From CAYJAD01 sp964370675 (GTDB lineage: Bacteria > Desulfobacterota > Desulfovibrionia > Desulfovibrionales > Desulfovibrionaceae), in NCBI GenBank assembly GCA_964370675.1, contig CAYJKC010000003.1:34954-98953 (forward strand): a DNA stretch of 64,000 nucleotides, written 5' to 3'. A program made the position numbers and the translations under genes. Position 1 is the stretch's first letter; each line of letters starts with the position of its first letter. Shown here piece after piece: positions 46,081-56,515 of the stretch. The notes under the pieces are model-generated. The model ran no database searches. It had not been told where the DNA came from and saw only the letters and a program-made list of their open reading frames with translations.

Positions 46081-48525
46081 ATGTCTTCTAATCTAAACGC
46101 ATCGAAAAATATCACGCTAGACACTAGTGACCCTCATGCTGAAGCCCGCAAGCTCCTTTGCAATAATGATTATTTTTCTACACTTTGGTCTGATGAGTTG
46201 AAACTGATTGATGCCAATGATACGGCTTTACAATTATTTGGTTGTGATAAAAAAACATTTTTATCAACTTTTTTTGAGTTATTTCCACCCTTTCAACCTG
46301 ATGGAAAACACTCAACCTTAGCGGCGTTAGAACACCTAGAAAACACACTTAAAAATGGTTTTTGTAGCTTTGACTGGAATTTTCTTACAAATGAAGGGAA
46401 TGTATTTTCAAGCAATATAGTCTTAGTACGTCACAGCGTTAATGATAAATATTATGTTATTTCATATGCTTCAAAAATAATTCATCACCAGCCTATTACA
46501 GAAGCTATTAAACAAGCTCATGATAGAGACCAAATTGCTCTCAAACATCTACCCATTGGTATAGATTTTTGGAACGACAAATTTGAACTTTTGGATTGTA
46601 GTGAAACATCCCTACGCCTTTTTGGTCTGTCTTCAAAGCAAGAATACTTTGACAAATTTCCTAGCTTATCTCCAGAAGTTCAACCATGCGGTAATAAATC
46701 TATGGAGCTTATCCCCATATACTTAGCTAAAGCTCTTGAAAAAGGCTTTCATAAGTTTGAATGGATGCACATAACTGCTAATGGTGAAGAACTTCCTGTA
46801 AACGTTACCTTAGTAAGAGTTAAAAGCGGTAATGCACAATTGATTGTAGTGTACTATCAAGACCTACGCGAAATTAAAGAAAGCATCAAAAAAAATAAGA
46901 CTTTAGAACAGCGCCTTATACATATACTTAACGCTGCACCATACTCCATTGCTCTGTGGGATAAAGATGCAAAACCTATAGATTGCAATGACGCGACACT
47001 AACTTTCTTTGGGTTTAAAAATAAACGTGAATTTTTCAAGAAGTATTATCATGTTCTGCCTACATTCAGAAAAAGTGGCATATTAGGCGAAGGACCATTT
47101 TATGACTTGTTTACCCAAGTATTTAGCGAAGGATACGTTTATTACGAAGGTGAAATAGGTCATTATACCAGCGATGATATATTTTTCGTGGAAGCAATCA
47201 TAAGAAAAGTTATGATTGGCGATGAGGTGTTTGCCATATCATACTTAAATGACTTGACTTATCAAAAGGCAATGCTCAATGAAATTGTCGAAAGCCATAG
47301 AGCTGTTACCATGGCACGTGATGAAGCTGAAAAGAGCACTAAAATTAAAAGTGAATTTTTAGCTAACATGAGTCATGAAATACGTACTCCCATGAATGGT
47401 ATATTAGGACTTATACACTTACTAAGCTTTACTGATTTACGTGCTCAACAAAAGGAATACGTTGAAAAAATACGCTATTCAGCCGAAAGTTTATTACGAA
47501 TTATTAATGACATACTTGATTTTTCAAAAATTGAAGCTGGCAAGCTGGAAGTTGAACATACAAGTTTTACCCTTGGAGAAGTTAGAGACGACCTTTACGC
47601 GCTATTTTCTCCAAAATTTGAAGAAAAGAACCTGCACGGTAAAATATTTAATGATGATGTAGCAAATATCAAACTCATTGGCGACCCCCTGCGCCTTAAG
47701 CAAGTGCTACTTAATTTAATTGGTAATGCCATTAAGTTTACAGAAGCAGGGGACGTTATAGCTGAAGTTGAAATGGATATTGACTATGATAATAATATAG
47801 TTTACTGCACATTTAGCGTTAAAGACTCAGGTATTGGGCTAAGCAAGGAACACACAAAACGCTTGTTTAGTGCTTTTAGCCAAGCCGATACATCCACCAC
47901 AAGAAAATATGGCGGAACTGGTCTTGGGCTCGTTATATCTAAGCGTATTGTAGAAATTATGAATGGAAAGATTTGGGTAGAAAGCAAGTTAGGAAAAGGC
48001 TCAATATTTCATTTCACAGCTAAGTTTGATCTTGACACCAACCAAGATACTGGGCTTGAATACTTTGCTAATTTGCATGAATTAAATAAAAATACTGACA
48101 AGCAAATTGACCGTGCCTTGAGTGATGCCAGCACTAAACCACTCTTTGGATATATTTTATTGGTAGAAGACAATGAAATAAATCAACTTATTGCCAATGA
48201 ACTACTTTCTATCAAGGGTCATAAAGTTGATATTGCTAACAATGGGCAAGAAGCCATTGAAATGCTTAATGCAAATAATTATGACATTATATTAATGGAT
48301 ATTCAAATGCCCATTATGGATGGCCTAACTGCCACCCAAAAAATACGTGAAGATGAAAGATTTGTAGAGCTTCCAATCATAGCTATGTCTGCCCATGCCA
48401 TGAAGGGTGATAAAGAAATCAGCCTCAACCATGGCATGAATGACCATCTATCTAAACCCATTAACCCTAACGACCTTTACAATTGCTTAAACTCGTGGTT
48501 AAGCAAAAAATTAAAACAAAGTTAA
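46081..48525 (+). CDS. Cytosolic hybrid histidine kinase with three PAS-like domains
   Basis: 814 residues with no membrane segment. Three PAS-like repeats fill residues 30-400, each with a variant of KLIDANDTALQLFG / LLDCSETSLRLFG / PIDCNDATLTFFG. HisKA follows with the phospho-acceptor His in NMSHEIRTPMNG near 433, then HATPase_c (LRLKQVLLNLIGNAIKFT, KDSGIGL, GGTGLGLVISKRI), and a receiver with phospho-Asp in IILMDIQMPIMDG near 740 and Lys in HLSKPI. There is no HPt domain and no adjacent response regulator, so its output partner is elsewhere. The signal is unknown. Confidence 0.92.
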   Translation: MSSNLNASKNITLDTSDPHAEARKLLCNNDYFSTLWSDELKLIDANDTALQLFGCDKKTFLSTFFELFPPFQPDGKHSTLAALEHLENTLKNGFCSFDWNFLTNEGNVFSSNIVLVRHSVNDKYYVISYASKIIHHQPITEAIKQAHDRDQIALKHLPIGIDFWNDKFELLDCSETSLRLFGLSSKQEYFDKFPSLSPEVQPCGNKSMELIPIYLAKALEKGFHKFEWMHITANGEELPVNVTLVRVKSGNAQLIVVYYQDLREIKESIKKNKTLEQRLIHILNAAPYSIALWDKDAKPIDCNDATLTFFGFKNKREFFKKYYHVLPTFRKSGILGEGPFYDLFTQVFSEGYVYYEGEIGHYTSDDIFFVEAIIRKVMIGDEVFAISYLNDLTYQKAMLNEIVESHRAVTMARDEAEKSTKIKSEFLANMSHEIRTPMNGILGLIHLLSFTDLRAQQKEYVEKIRYSAESLLRIINDILDFSKIEAGKLEVEHTSFTLGEVRDDLYALFSPKFEEKNLHGKIFNDDVANIKLIGDPLRLKQVLLNLIGNAIKFTEAGDVIAEVEMDIDYDNNIVYCTFSVKDSGIGLSKEHTKRLFSAFSQADTSTTRKYGGTGLGLVISKRIVEIMNGKIWVESKLGKGSIFHFTAKFDLDTNQDTGLEYFANLHELNKNTDKQIDRALSDASTKPLFGYILLVEDNEINQLIANELLSIKGHKVDIANNGQEAIEMLNANNYDIILMDIQMPIMDGLTATQKIREDERFVELPIIAMSAHAMKGDKEISLNHGMNDHLSKPINPNDLYNCLNSWLSKKLKQS

Positions 48526-48556
48526 ATTATCCTTTTAAAAAAGTTTGCCATTACTA

Positions 48557-49087
48557 CTATTGTTTTAAAATTTCGCAATGCGTTAAACGCACATAATCGT
48601 CATTAAACAACCCCTTACTTATGCCGCCAATAGTCACCTCTTGACCAACCTCAAGCTCTGCTATTTTTTTGGCTACACTTTGTGGAAATTCGCACCTTAC
48701 CCCTGTTACACCAAAATCATCAAGAGCAAATACCACTTCAGGAAAGCCTAATGGTGATTTACTAATTCTATGCACCTTACCACGCACAGCAATTAATAAA
48801 TCAGAATACAATTCTTCTGCCTCTAAAATATGCTCCATATAAAAATGATAAAGATCTTTAACCTTAAACATTCTTTGCATGGCATATTTTTTCCGGCATA
48901 GTTTTTCAGCTTGTTCAGTATCAAGAGCATCTTTTGCTTTTTCTAGGCATGATTGATATTTTTTATGTTCCTTTACTAACTCTGTCATCATAGCTCTTTT
49001 CTTTCTGGCGTCAAATTCATGCGCATAAGCAAAGCCTGTTTGCAATAAAAATGTCATTAATATAACAATAAAAACATATTTTTTCAT
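48557..49087 (-). CDS. Secreted protein with tRNA_anti-like (OB-fold) domain, unknown
   Basis: About 176 residues from the ATG at 49087, which has GGAG 8 bases upstream and gives a signal peptide (KKYVF, hydrophobic core, cleavage after GFAYA). A charged helical segment with a Cys pair (SCLEKAKDALDTEQAEKLC) is followed by a beta-rich domain IAVRGKVHRISKSPLGFPEVVFAL...EVGQEVTIGGISKGLFNDDYVRLTHCEI, which resembles the tRNA_anti-like OB fold found in periplasmic proteins. No function is known to me. It lies between two hybrid kinases, 113 bases downstream of the larger one on the same strand. Confidence 0.65.
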   Translation of the reverse strand: MKKYVFIVILMTFLLQTGFAYAHEFDARKKRAMMTELVKEHKKYQSCLEKAKDALDTEQAEKLCRKKYAMQRMFKVKDLYHFYMEHILEAEELYSDLLIAVRGKVHRISKSPLGFPEVVFALDDFGVTGVRCEFPQSVAKKIAELEVGQEVTIGGISKGLFNDDYVRLTHCEILKQ

Positions 49088-49200
49088 TATAATATCTCCA
49101 TATATTTTCATAAACAACACATTAAACCAAAACGCCACACCCTTCAAGAGTATGGCGTTAAGAAAAGTATGATAAAATTTAGTAAAACAATACCTTAAAA

Positions 49201-52200
49201 TTAATTCCTTTTACCAAGATAAGTTTTTAAAACATCAATAAGTTTTTCCATATCAATGGGCTTTGCTACATGTCCATTCATGCCATGGGCAAAGGCCATA
49301 TCAATATCATCCTGGAAAGCATTCGCTGTCATGGCAACAATTGGTGTGGATTTCGCATCATTGCGGTCTAAAGAACGAATGGTTTTTGAGGCTTCATAAC
49401 CATTCATCTTAGGCATTTGAATGTCCATAAATACTAGGTCATAAAAATTTTCTTCTGCAGCTTTAAACTTTTCCACAGCTTCAGTGCCATCAGCAGCTTC
49501 TTCAATAATTAAATCAAATGGTGATAATAACTCCATAGCAATAATGCGGTTAATATCCACATCATCAACTAATAAGATGCGCTTACCTGCCATAACCGGT
49601 ATAACGTCACCATTATCTGCGGTGGAATCAATGCTGCCATCTTCCTTTAACCATAAGGAGAAGAAGAATTCACTACCTTTGCCTTCTTCACTTTTAACAT
49701 TAATATCGCTACCAAGTAGCATAGCAATGCTTCTACTAATGGAAAGCCCAAGACCGGTGCCACCATACATACGAGTAATATGTCCACCACCTTGTTCAAA
49801 AGGTGCAAAAAGTGATTTAAGCTTATCCTCAGCTATGCCAATACCTGTGTCCGCTACGGAGAAGGACACTAAGCTCTTACCATCCTTACGTTCTTTTTGT
49901 TCTAAGCGGAAGCTAATGCTACCAAGCTCAGGAGTAAACTTAACGGCATTGCCAAGCAAGTTAATTAAAACTTGGCGTAAACGTAAAACGTCAGAAGTAA
50001 AGCGATTATGCTCAAGACCATCAATATTAACGCTAAATTCAATATTTTTACTGTTACAACGTGGAGAAATAATTGATGAAACATCATCAACTAGCTTAGC
50101 CATATCAAAACTTTCTTCGCTAAGTTCAATTTTTCCAGCTTCAATCTTAGAAATATCTAAAATATCATTTAATAAACCAAGCAGATGCATAGAAGAAGAT
50201 TCAATTTGATGCACATGAGGAAGTAAATCATCCTTTGTGCAATCATTTTCACCAAGTTTACGCTTGGTAATATTTGTCATACCAATAATGGCATTCATTG
50301 GTGTGCGAATTTCATGACTCATGCGGGCTAAGAACTCACTCTTAGACTGGCTTGCCTTATTAGCATCAGCAACTGCTTGAATGAGATCTTTTTGAGTTTG
50401 GCGCAGTTCATTTTCTGCGTTAACACGTGATGTTACATTACGTCCAACTCCTAGAATACCACGAATTGATCCATCAGCAGCAAAAATAGGTGTTCGTACA
50501 ATATCTAATATTTCCTCATGTCCATCAGCAAACGAAATTCTATATTCATCAAATGTGGCAACACCACTCTCTAAAACTGCATTATCATTATCCCTACTAT
50601 TATTGTATAATTGTTCAGATAGTAAGTCCTTATCTTGTCTACCATGAATTTCTTCCGGAGCAAGACCTATTAGGGATGAAAAACGTGGATTAACAGCAAG
50701 ATATACCCCTTGCGCAGACTTATACCAAATTAAATCAGGAGATGCAGAAAGTACCATGTCAAGCATGGCGCGCTCTCGCTCAATGCGTTCTTGTTCAATA
50801 ATTAATTTGGTAATATCTTCAGAATTAATAATGAAGCCAATTTTATTCCCAGCCCTATCTAGCAAATAAGCAGCACTGCCCTTATAATAACGTTCTTGCA
50901 CGTCAGAGTAATGAATGGGGAATTCTCTACCTTCTTCCAGTGCTGTGATAGGACACTTTGCTTCACCAAACAAACTGATATCACAATAAGTTTGACCAAC
51001 AATATCTTCTAAATTTTTATTTACAACACCCAAGGCATAGTTATTAGCATAGATGACCTTACGTTCACTATTAGTAATAACCATTGGATTTTTAACGCTT
51101 ATTTCAATGCTATCAAATAAGTCGTCTAAAGAATTACATAATACTCCAAGTTCATCCTTAACGGTTTCATTAAACCTAAAGCCACGCTCACCCAAACTAA
51201 AGCGCGAAATACCACGGATAAGCCTAGTAATATTTCTGGTTATACCAGAGGCCATCATGATGGCAACTGCAACAACTAAGATGGTCATTATCAATGTCGA
51301 AACAGAAAGGCTTGTAGCCGTGTCCCATAAGTTATCAGTAATGGCTGCAAAGGTTTGTTCAGAAACTTGGTTTAGTTCTTTATCTGTATTCTCAACAAGT
51401 TTTTGTATTGTAGCTTGTGTTTCTAAAGCAGGTCGATGGAAGTCATCCACACCAACAGTAACAGTAACAATGCCAAAGCCACGTAAATTATTTCCATATT
51501 GTCCAGTATAATATGGTATAGCAGATACAGTGGTTAATTTCCATAAACCACTCCATAAAATAAGGAATGATCCAGATCCACCATCACGTGACAAGTTATA
51601 CCAACCCGTACACTGTGGGGCAAAATTTAAATAACGACAATCAAGACCTACAAAACCTTGCTTTAATAAGTCAATGGCAGGTTTTACTTCACGTTTTTGG
51701 TTTGTAAACTCTGGTTCACCAACTATAAATTCAGCATAAGTTTGTCCACTTTCTTGCCACTTTTTATAGGTGTCAGCATCAAGGAAAGGCACTTGAGGGT
51801 CACCAGTTTCTGGATCATACCCAGTCATAGAGTGATGCCTTGGGTGAGCAATGCTTCGCCCCTTATGGTCCCAAATGAAGGTATAGTTACCGGCAGCAGC
51901 ACTAGAAATATCTGAATAGCGCATAGATTCTGGCACAAGGTTTTGCACCGCAGCCAAAATATGATCATGATTAAGGGCCATGGTTATATAGCCCACAACT
52001 TTATCATCTTTTACAACAGGCATGCCCCAGCGCACTAAACCACGAAAACGCTTACCATTGGGGTTTTCATCACCCACATAAGCTGCTTTTTCTGGCTCAA
52101 ACGGTATGCCTTTTTTCTTGGCATTTTCTGGAGTATACATACCAATGAGCTTGGTTCCAACATATTCTCCAATAACATCAGAGACATATATTTCACCAGG

Positions 52201-52944
52201 CTTAAGCTCTTTTAATTTTTCAAAATAATCTTCTGCCTTACAAAAAGTATTCTTTTTATCAGAAACATCTTTAAGAGTTGGATCCATAAGATCCGTAGAA
52301 GTAACTTTAATTTTTTCCTGACCATTTAAGTCAATATAAGTAATTTCATTATAAATAGGAACAAATTCATATTCAAAGTTATCTGGAGGACGATAACGAT
52401 AGCGTGTGCTATTTTGCTCATTTAGCAAGCTAACATCGGGTGATTTTTTTAACTCAGTTTCTGGCACCCAAGACTTTTCATCTTCAGAAAGTTTCCATTT
52501 GCGTTGCTTCACAATACGGCTAACTTTATCCTTGATAAAAACCTCAAAAGTTTGTTTGTTTATGGGTAAAGATGCCAACACACGCAAATCGCCATCGCGT
52601 GCATATAAGAAGTTAGAAATATTTAACGCTGTGTCAGTGGTCATGCGCTCAATTTCTTCTGTTGCTCTATCATCAAGAGCTTCCACAGCGTCACTAACGG
52701 CAATATCACCAGCATTAGTGAACTCACGCACAGCTTGTTGAGCCATATTGGCAGTACGTGTGCGCATTTCATCACCAAGATTAACAGCTTGGTTCCATGC
52801 CACAAGAGCAATAAGGACAAGTGGTACAACTTTAATAATTACGAAAAGCAAAATGAGCTTAGCACGCATGCCCAAACCCATATTTGTAAGCACTTTACCT
52901 AGCCACGAAGAAAAGGAACCTACGCTTGAATTTGCATTATCCAT
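49201..52944 (-). CDS. Large membrane hybrid histidine kinase (Cache-HAMP-PAS-PAS-HisKA-HATPase-REC)
   Basis: 1247 residues. TM1 is about 25-50; a large periplasmic double-Cache-like domain runs to about 545 (with GRSIAHPRHHSMTGYDPETG); TM2 and HAMP follow (SGITRNITRLIRGISRFSLGE). Two PAS domains come next, the second with ASPDLIWYKSAQGVYLAVNPRFSSLIGLAPEEIHG. The kinase core has His near 880 (RMSHEIRTPMNAI), VLINLLGNAVKFT and GGTGLGLSISRSI. The C-terminal receiver has Asp near 1173 (VFMDIQMPKMNG) and Lys in HVAKPI. The extracytoplasmic ligand is unknown; no cognate regulator is adjacent. Confidence 0.92.
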   Translation of the reverse strand: MDNANSSVGSFSSWLGKVLTNMGLGMRAKLILLFVIIKVVPLVLIALVAWNQAVNLGDEMRTRTANMAQQAVREFTNAGDIAVSDAVEALDDRATEEIERMTTDTALNISNFLYARDGDLRVLASLPINKQTFEVFIKDKVSRIVKQRKWKLSEDEKSWVPETELKKSPDVSLLNEQNSTRYRYRPPDNFEYEFVPIYNEITYIDLNGQEKIKVTSTDLMDPTLKDVSDKKNTFCKAEDYFEKLKELKPGEIYVSDVIGEYVGTKLIGMYTPENAKKKGIPFEPEKAAYVGDENPNGKRFRGLVRWGMPVVKDDKVVGYITMALNHDHILAAVQNLVPESMRYSDISSAAAGNYTFIWDHKGRSIAHPRHHSMTGYDPETGDPQVPFLDADTYKKWQESGQTYAEFIVGEPEFTNQKREVKPAIDLLKQGFVGLDCRYLNFAPQCTGWYNLSRDGGSGSFLILWSGLWKLTTVSAIPYYTGQYGNNLRGFGIVTVTVGVDDFHRPALETQATIQKLVENTDKELNQVSEQTFAAITDNLWDTATSLSVSTLIMTILVVAVAIMMASGITRNITRLIRGISRFSLGERGFRFNETVKDELGVLCNSLDDLFDSIEISVKNPMVITNSERKVIYANNYALGVVNKNLEDIVGQTYCDISLFGEAKCPITALEEGREFPIHYSDVQERYYKGSAAYLLDRAGNKIGFIINSEDITKLIIEQERIERERAMLDMVLSASPDLIWYKSAQGVYLAVNPRFSSLIGLAPEEIHGRQDKDLLSEQLYNNSRDNDNAVLESGVATFDEYRISFADGHEEILDIVRTPIFAADGSIRGILGVGRNVTSRVNAENELRQTQKDLIQAVADANKASQSKSEFLARMSHEIRTPMNAIIGMTNITKRKLGENDCTKDDLLPHVHQIESSSMHLLGLLNDILDISKIEAGKIELSEESFDMAKLVDDVSSIISPRCNSKNIEFSVNIDGLEHNRFTSDVLRLRQVLINLLGNAVKFTPELGSISFRLEQKERKDGKSLVSFSVADTGIGIAEDKLKSLFAPFEQGGGHITRMYGGTGLGLSISRSIAMLLGSDINVKSEEGKGSEFFFSLWLKEDGSIDSTADNGDVIPVMAGKRILLVDDVDINRIIAMELLSPFDLIIEEAADGTEAVEKFKAAEENFYDLVFMDIQMPKMNGYEASKTIRSLDRNDAKSTPIVAMTANAFQDDIDMAFAHGMNGHVAKPIDMEKLIDVLKTYLGKRN

Positions 52945-53082
52945 AGAGATACCATTTTGGTTATGAACGTCTTGAAGTGACGCGTTAGATCAAGTCTCAA
53001 TTTACTGTTACTAAACTCTATACAAAAATAGGGCACTTGTCACCAATATTTTTAAAAAAAACAAATTTTAGATGCAAACAAG

Positions 53083-53766
53083 TTAAAATACAGCAGCAAG
53101 GATAGGGCTTAAAATAATTGCGGGCAGCATATTGCCAATACGAATTTTAGTACATTCTAAAACATTTAATCCTATGGCTATCATCAAAATGCCACCAGTT
53201 GCACTAAGCTGTAACATAAGGGAATTTGTGATAAAACCTACTAAAACACTAGCCAATAAAACAAAAATTCCTTGATAAATAAAAACAGAAACACCAGAAA
53301 AGATCACACCTACACCTAGGCTTGCAGCAAGAATCATTGCTGCAAAAAAATCTATGATAGACTTAGCATAAACAATATCACGCACACCGCGCAAGCCTTC
53401 TTCAATGGAGCCTAATATGCCCATAGCCCCAATACAAAACAATAAGGACCCATTAACTAAACCTTCGGTAAAACGTGGATTTGAAGAACCAGCCATAATC
53501 TTAATCCTGTCACCAAAGCGTGTTAACCAATCTTCTATTTTTAACAGTTCACCTAAAATACTGCCACCAACAATGCTACCAATAGTGAGCAGGGGTTTAG
53601 TGCCTTGTAAAGCAGATTGCAAGCCAAGCACAATAATACATAGGCCAAGACCCTGAAACACTAACTCGCGCATTTTTTCTGGCATGCGCGAACCAAAAAC
53701 AAGACCTAAAGCACCACCGATGGCAACAGCAAGACCATTAACCAATGCACCCAATGGGAAAATCAT
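53083..53766 (-). CDS. DUF554 family membrane protein
   Basis: 227 residues, almost all hydrophobic with about seven membrane segments, beginning PLGALVNGLAVAIGGALGLVFG, which is the DUF554 hallmark, and containing LTIGSIVGGSILGELLKIEDWL and GLVNGSLLFCIGAMGILGSIEEGL. Some relatives are annotated as possible transporters, but no substrate is established. The start overlaps the stop of the radical SAM gene by 4 bases (ATGA), so the two are translationally coupled. Confidence 0.9.
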   Translation of the reverse strand: MIFPLGALVNGLAVAIGGALGLVFGSRMPEKMRELVFQGLGLCIIVLGLQSALQGTKPLLTIGSIVGGSILGELLKIEDWLTRFGDRIKIMAGSSNPRFTEGLVNGSLLFCIGAMGILGSIEEGLRGVRDIVYAKSIIDFFAAMILAASLGVGVIFSGVSVFIYQGIFVLLASVLVGFITNSLMLQLSATGGILMIAIGLNVLECTKIRIGNMLPAIILSPILAAVF

Positions 53767-55112
53767 TCTAAATCCTTACCTGTAACTTGAACAGGTAGGT
53801 TTTCCCACTGACCTGGCATAGGTGCTAATATTTCAGCTTTTTCTCCAAGCCACGGATTAAAATAACCAAACATAAGCCACGGACATTGCTTAGATAATCT
53901 TTTTTTGAAATTTGTAAAACCCATGGATGGACCAAAAGCAATTTCATTAAGCAAATCCAAATACATTTCGGGATCAATATTTAAATTGCGTAGCTGAATA
54001 AAGCTAACACCACCGCTACCCACCAGTTCAATCAAGGCTTCCACTTCATCTTCTGTGTCAGTAATACCTGGGAAATACAAAAGATTTAAAGAAACAAATA
54101 CACCAAGCTTACGTGCAGCAATTATAGACTCTCGCACATTTTCAAAACTATAGCCTTGAGGTCGATAATAAGCATTGTATACTTGCTCTCGAGCAGAATT
54201 AAGACTCACGCGCAAAGATGTAAGACCGGACCTAGCTAACTCTTCAATAGCTTCTGGGCGTGAGGCATTAGAATTTAAGTTAATGGTCCCCTTACCTCCA
54301 GCTTGGCGAAAGTTTTGCACAGCTTCAATGAGTAAGGGGGATTGAGTTAAAGGCTCTCCTTCACACCCTTGCCCAAATGAATATATGGGGCAATCTTTTT
54401 CTCTACTCTCATGTAGGTGCATAATTTCAACAATTTCATGTGCATTGGGTGTAAAATCCAAGCGGCATTGAGGTGTTGTAGTAATGGGTGAATCTTCTTC
54501 TTGCAAGGAAATGCAAGCTATACAACGAGCATTACAAACCCTTGACGTAGGAAGCGGTGCTTCATAACGCCCAAGAGCCAAGTTTTTAGCAGCTGGGCAA
54601 TCATATTGCAAAACACATTTTTGCATAATATGCTGCATAAGGCGATTTTTTGGGTATTGCCGCATAAGCTTTTGAGCATTCACAGCAATAGTCTTACCTT
54701 CCACTCGTCTAAATTCTTGTCTTGAGTCAGAATCAACCTTGCGTGCACACATATAAAAACGCCCACGTGCATAACCAACAGCTCCATAGGCAAAAAGCGG
54801 TAATGTTGGGGCATCTTTTTGAGCAACAAAGGCAGTGTGCGCTGTTAAGGTATAGGCAGGTGCCCCAAAAGCAGAAACAGCAAAACTATCCAAAATTTCT
54901 GTAGTGCCAGTTTTAGGGTCAAGCCCCACAGCATTACGCCCAGGCATCAAAAACAATTCACTTTCTGGTGGTAAAACTATTAATTCATTAGGGTGCGGCA
55001 ACATCCACTCTCGCCCACGGCGACAAACCATAAGCAACTGAGGGTGTTCAAGAATATTACCATTTTCATCTGCTGTGAGTAAACGGGGTCTTATGGGTGT
55101 TTTATTTCGCAT
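53763..55112 (-). CDS. Radical SAM protein, function unknown
   Basis: 449 residues. The first 180 or so residues form an uncharacterised domain with its own Cys residues (C30, C122, C166, C172). The radical SAM cluster motif is C193-x3-C197-x2-C200 (RVCNARCIAC), followed by FGQGCEGEPLTQSPLL (in place of the usual GGE-type motif), TINLNSNASRPEAI and SLRVSLNSAREQVYNAYYRPQGY, and a barrel that runs to about 400. It should cleave S-adenosylmethionine reductively. The substrate is unknown. Coupling to the DUF554 gene is the only context clue. Confidence 0.85.
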   Translation of the reverse strand: MRNKTPIRPRLLTADENGNILEHPQLLMVCRRGREWMLPHPNELIVLPPESELFLMPGRNAVGLDPKTGTTEILDSFAVSAFGAPAYTLTAHTAFVAQKDAPTLPLFAYGAVGYARGRFYMCARKVDSDSRQEFRRVEGKTIAVNAQKLMRQYPKNRLMQHIMQKCVLQYDCPAAKNLALGRYEAPLPTSRVCNARCIACISLQEEDSPITTTPQCRLDFTPNAHEIVEIMHLHESREKDCPIYSFGQGCEGEPLTQSPLLIEAVQNFRQAGGKGTINLNSNASRPEAIEELARSGLTSLRVSLNSAREQVYNAYYRPQGYSFENVRESIIAARKLGVFVSLNLLYFPGITDTEDEVEALIELVGSGGVSFIQLRNLNIDPEMYLDLLNEIAFGPSMGFTNFKKRLSKQCPWLMFGYFNPWLGEKAEILAPMPGQWENLPVQVTGKDLE

Positions 55113-55265
55113 AATAAGTAAAAATTAAATTCGTTAACAAAAGCCATAAACATTACAAATGGAAATTATGCTTGCTTATGATTGCCATTTCTGTTAGGAG
55201 CTTTCGTGGAAATTGCATTTATATTCATTTATTAACCAACAACAGGAAAACATAAAAGGTCCATT

Positions 55266-55550
55266 ATGTCTATGATGATTTTTAGTGTGTTATTTTTTTT
55301 AGGACTATTTATTATGTTCTTCTTTATTTTGCGTGGTCAAGAAACCCTGCTAAAAACCATGCGTAATGAGCTTGCTCAAACTAGAGCCAAACTTCATGTC
55401 TTAGAGATACGCATGGCAACTCTACTTGGTGAAGACATAAATCCAAGCGTAGGCATGCAAGATTTACAAATGCCACAACAAAACACTACTCCACCAAAAG
55501 ACGACAAACTACAGTTAAACCTTGATCCTATTAGCGAAGATAAATTTTAA
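55266..55550 (+). CDS. Small single-pass membrane protein, unknown
   Basis: 94 residues. One N-terminal hydrophobic segment (about 3-23, MMIFSVLFFLGLFIMFFFILR) is followed by a coiled-coil-like stretch (LLKTMRNELAQTRAKLHVLEIRMATLL) and a polar Pro/Gln-rich tail. AAAGG lies 7 bases before the ATG. I do not recognise a family. It is divergent from the radical SAM gene. Confidence 0.6.
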   Translation: MSMMIFSVLFFLGLFIMFFFILRGQETLLKTMRNELAQTRAKLHVLEIRMATLLGEDINPSVGMQDLQMPQQNTTPPKDDKLQLNLDPISEDKF

Positions 55551-55708
55551 GCGTTTAATATTTCTGCTGCATTTAGTTCCGTAAAACATACATCACAGTA
55601 TCTAGCTTTAGTGAACAAGTCCTAGCAAACTGTTCGCATGCAAGACTTAGTAAATATTTTTACATGGAAGTGGTGCACCATTTTCTTGTGTTATGATTCC
55701 TAAAAAAA

Positions 55709-56515
55709 CTACAGTTCCCTTAGGTGCTTGATTGCATTAACAAAGAGCAAAGTACCAGGAGGCGAAACTTCGCCTCTAGTCCACCCTGGATGGTTGGTAA
55801 CATGGTGAAAAGCTTCAGGATGTGGCATAAGCCCAAGCATATGGCCGCTTGGGTCGCATAGACCTGCAATGCCAAGAGGTGAGCCATTAGGATTTTCCGG
55901 ATATTGTTGAGTTACATTTTGATTTTCATCAACATATTGTAATGCTATAAGCTGTTCATCTTCAAGCCTTTTAAGACATGCTTCGTCGGTGGGAATAATT
56001 TTGCCTTCGCCATGGCGCACTGGGCATGTAATGTATTCAAGCCCTTTAGTAAAAACACAAGGACTTTGCTGGTTTACGCGCATATTAACCCAGCGGTCCT
56101 CATAGCGGGCTGAATCATTGTGCCCAAGTGTTACATGGCGCACAAAGCTTTGACCATCAAAGCTTGGCAAAAGTCCCAATTTAACCATGAGTTGAAAGCC
56201 GTTACAAATACCTAGTATTAGCTTTCCTTCAGCTATGAAGTTTTTCAAATGCTCAAGAAGTGGAGTATTATTTATATCTTCAAGGTAGCGCCAACGCATG
56301 CTGGCAGCTTGAGCTGCTCCGAGGTCATCACCATCTAAAAAACCACCGGGAAAAATTAAAAAATGATAGTCAGCAAGGCGTACCTTAGCATTAACAATAT
56401 CAGAAAAATGCACAATATCTGCTTTATCAGAACCGGCTAAACGAGCTGTGTGCGCTGTTTCTAAATGTGAATTTGTACCGTAACCGGTAATAACCAAGGT
56501 ATGAACACTGCCCAT
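55709..56515 (-). CDS. purQ: Phosphoribosylformylglycinamidine synthase glutaminase subunit (PurQ-like)
   Basis: Glutamine amidotransferase of the FGAM synthase step in purine synthesis. 268 residues, longer than the about 227 of B. subtilis PurQ. The oxyanion and nucleophile regions are PGGFLDGDDLGAA and LGICNGFQLMVKLGLLP (catalytic Cys), with the His-Glu pair in LMPHPEAFHH. AAGGAG precedes the ATG by 10 bases. No purL or purS is adjacent, and a related glutaminase role cannot be fully excluded, but the family match is good. Confidence 0.88.
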   Translation of the reverse strand: MGSVHTLVITGYGTNSHLETAHTARLAGSDKADIVHFSDIVNAKVRLADYHFLIFPGGFLDGDDLGAAQAASMRWRYLEDINNTPLLEHLKNFIAEGKLILGICNGFQLMVKLGLLPSFDGQSFVRHVTLGHNDSARYEDRWVNMRVNQQSPCVFTKGLEYITCPVRHGEGKIIPTDEACLKRLEDEQLIALQYVDENQNVTQQYPENPNGSPLGIAGLCDPSGHMLGLMPHPEAFHHVTNHPGWTRGEVSPPGTLLFVNAIKHLREL

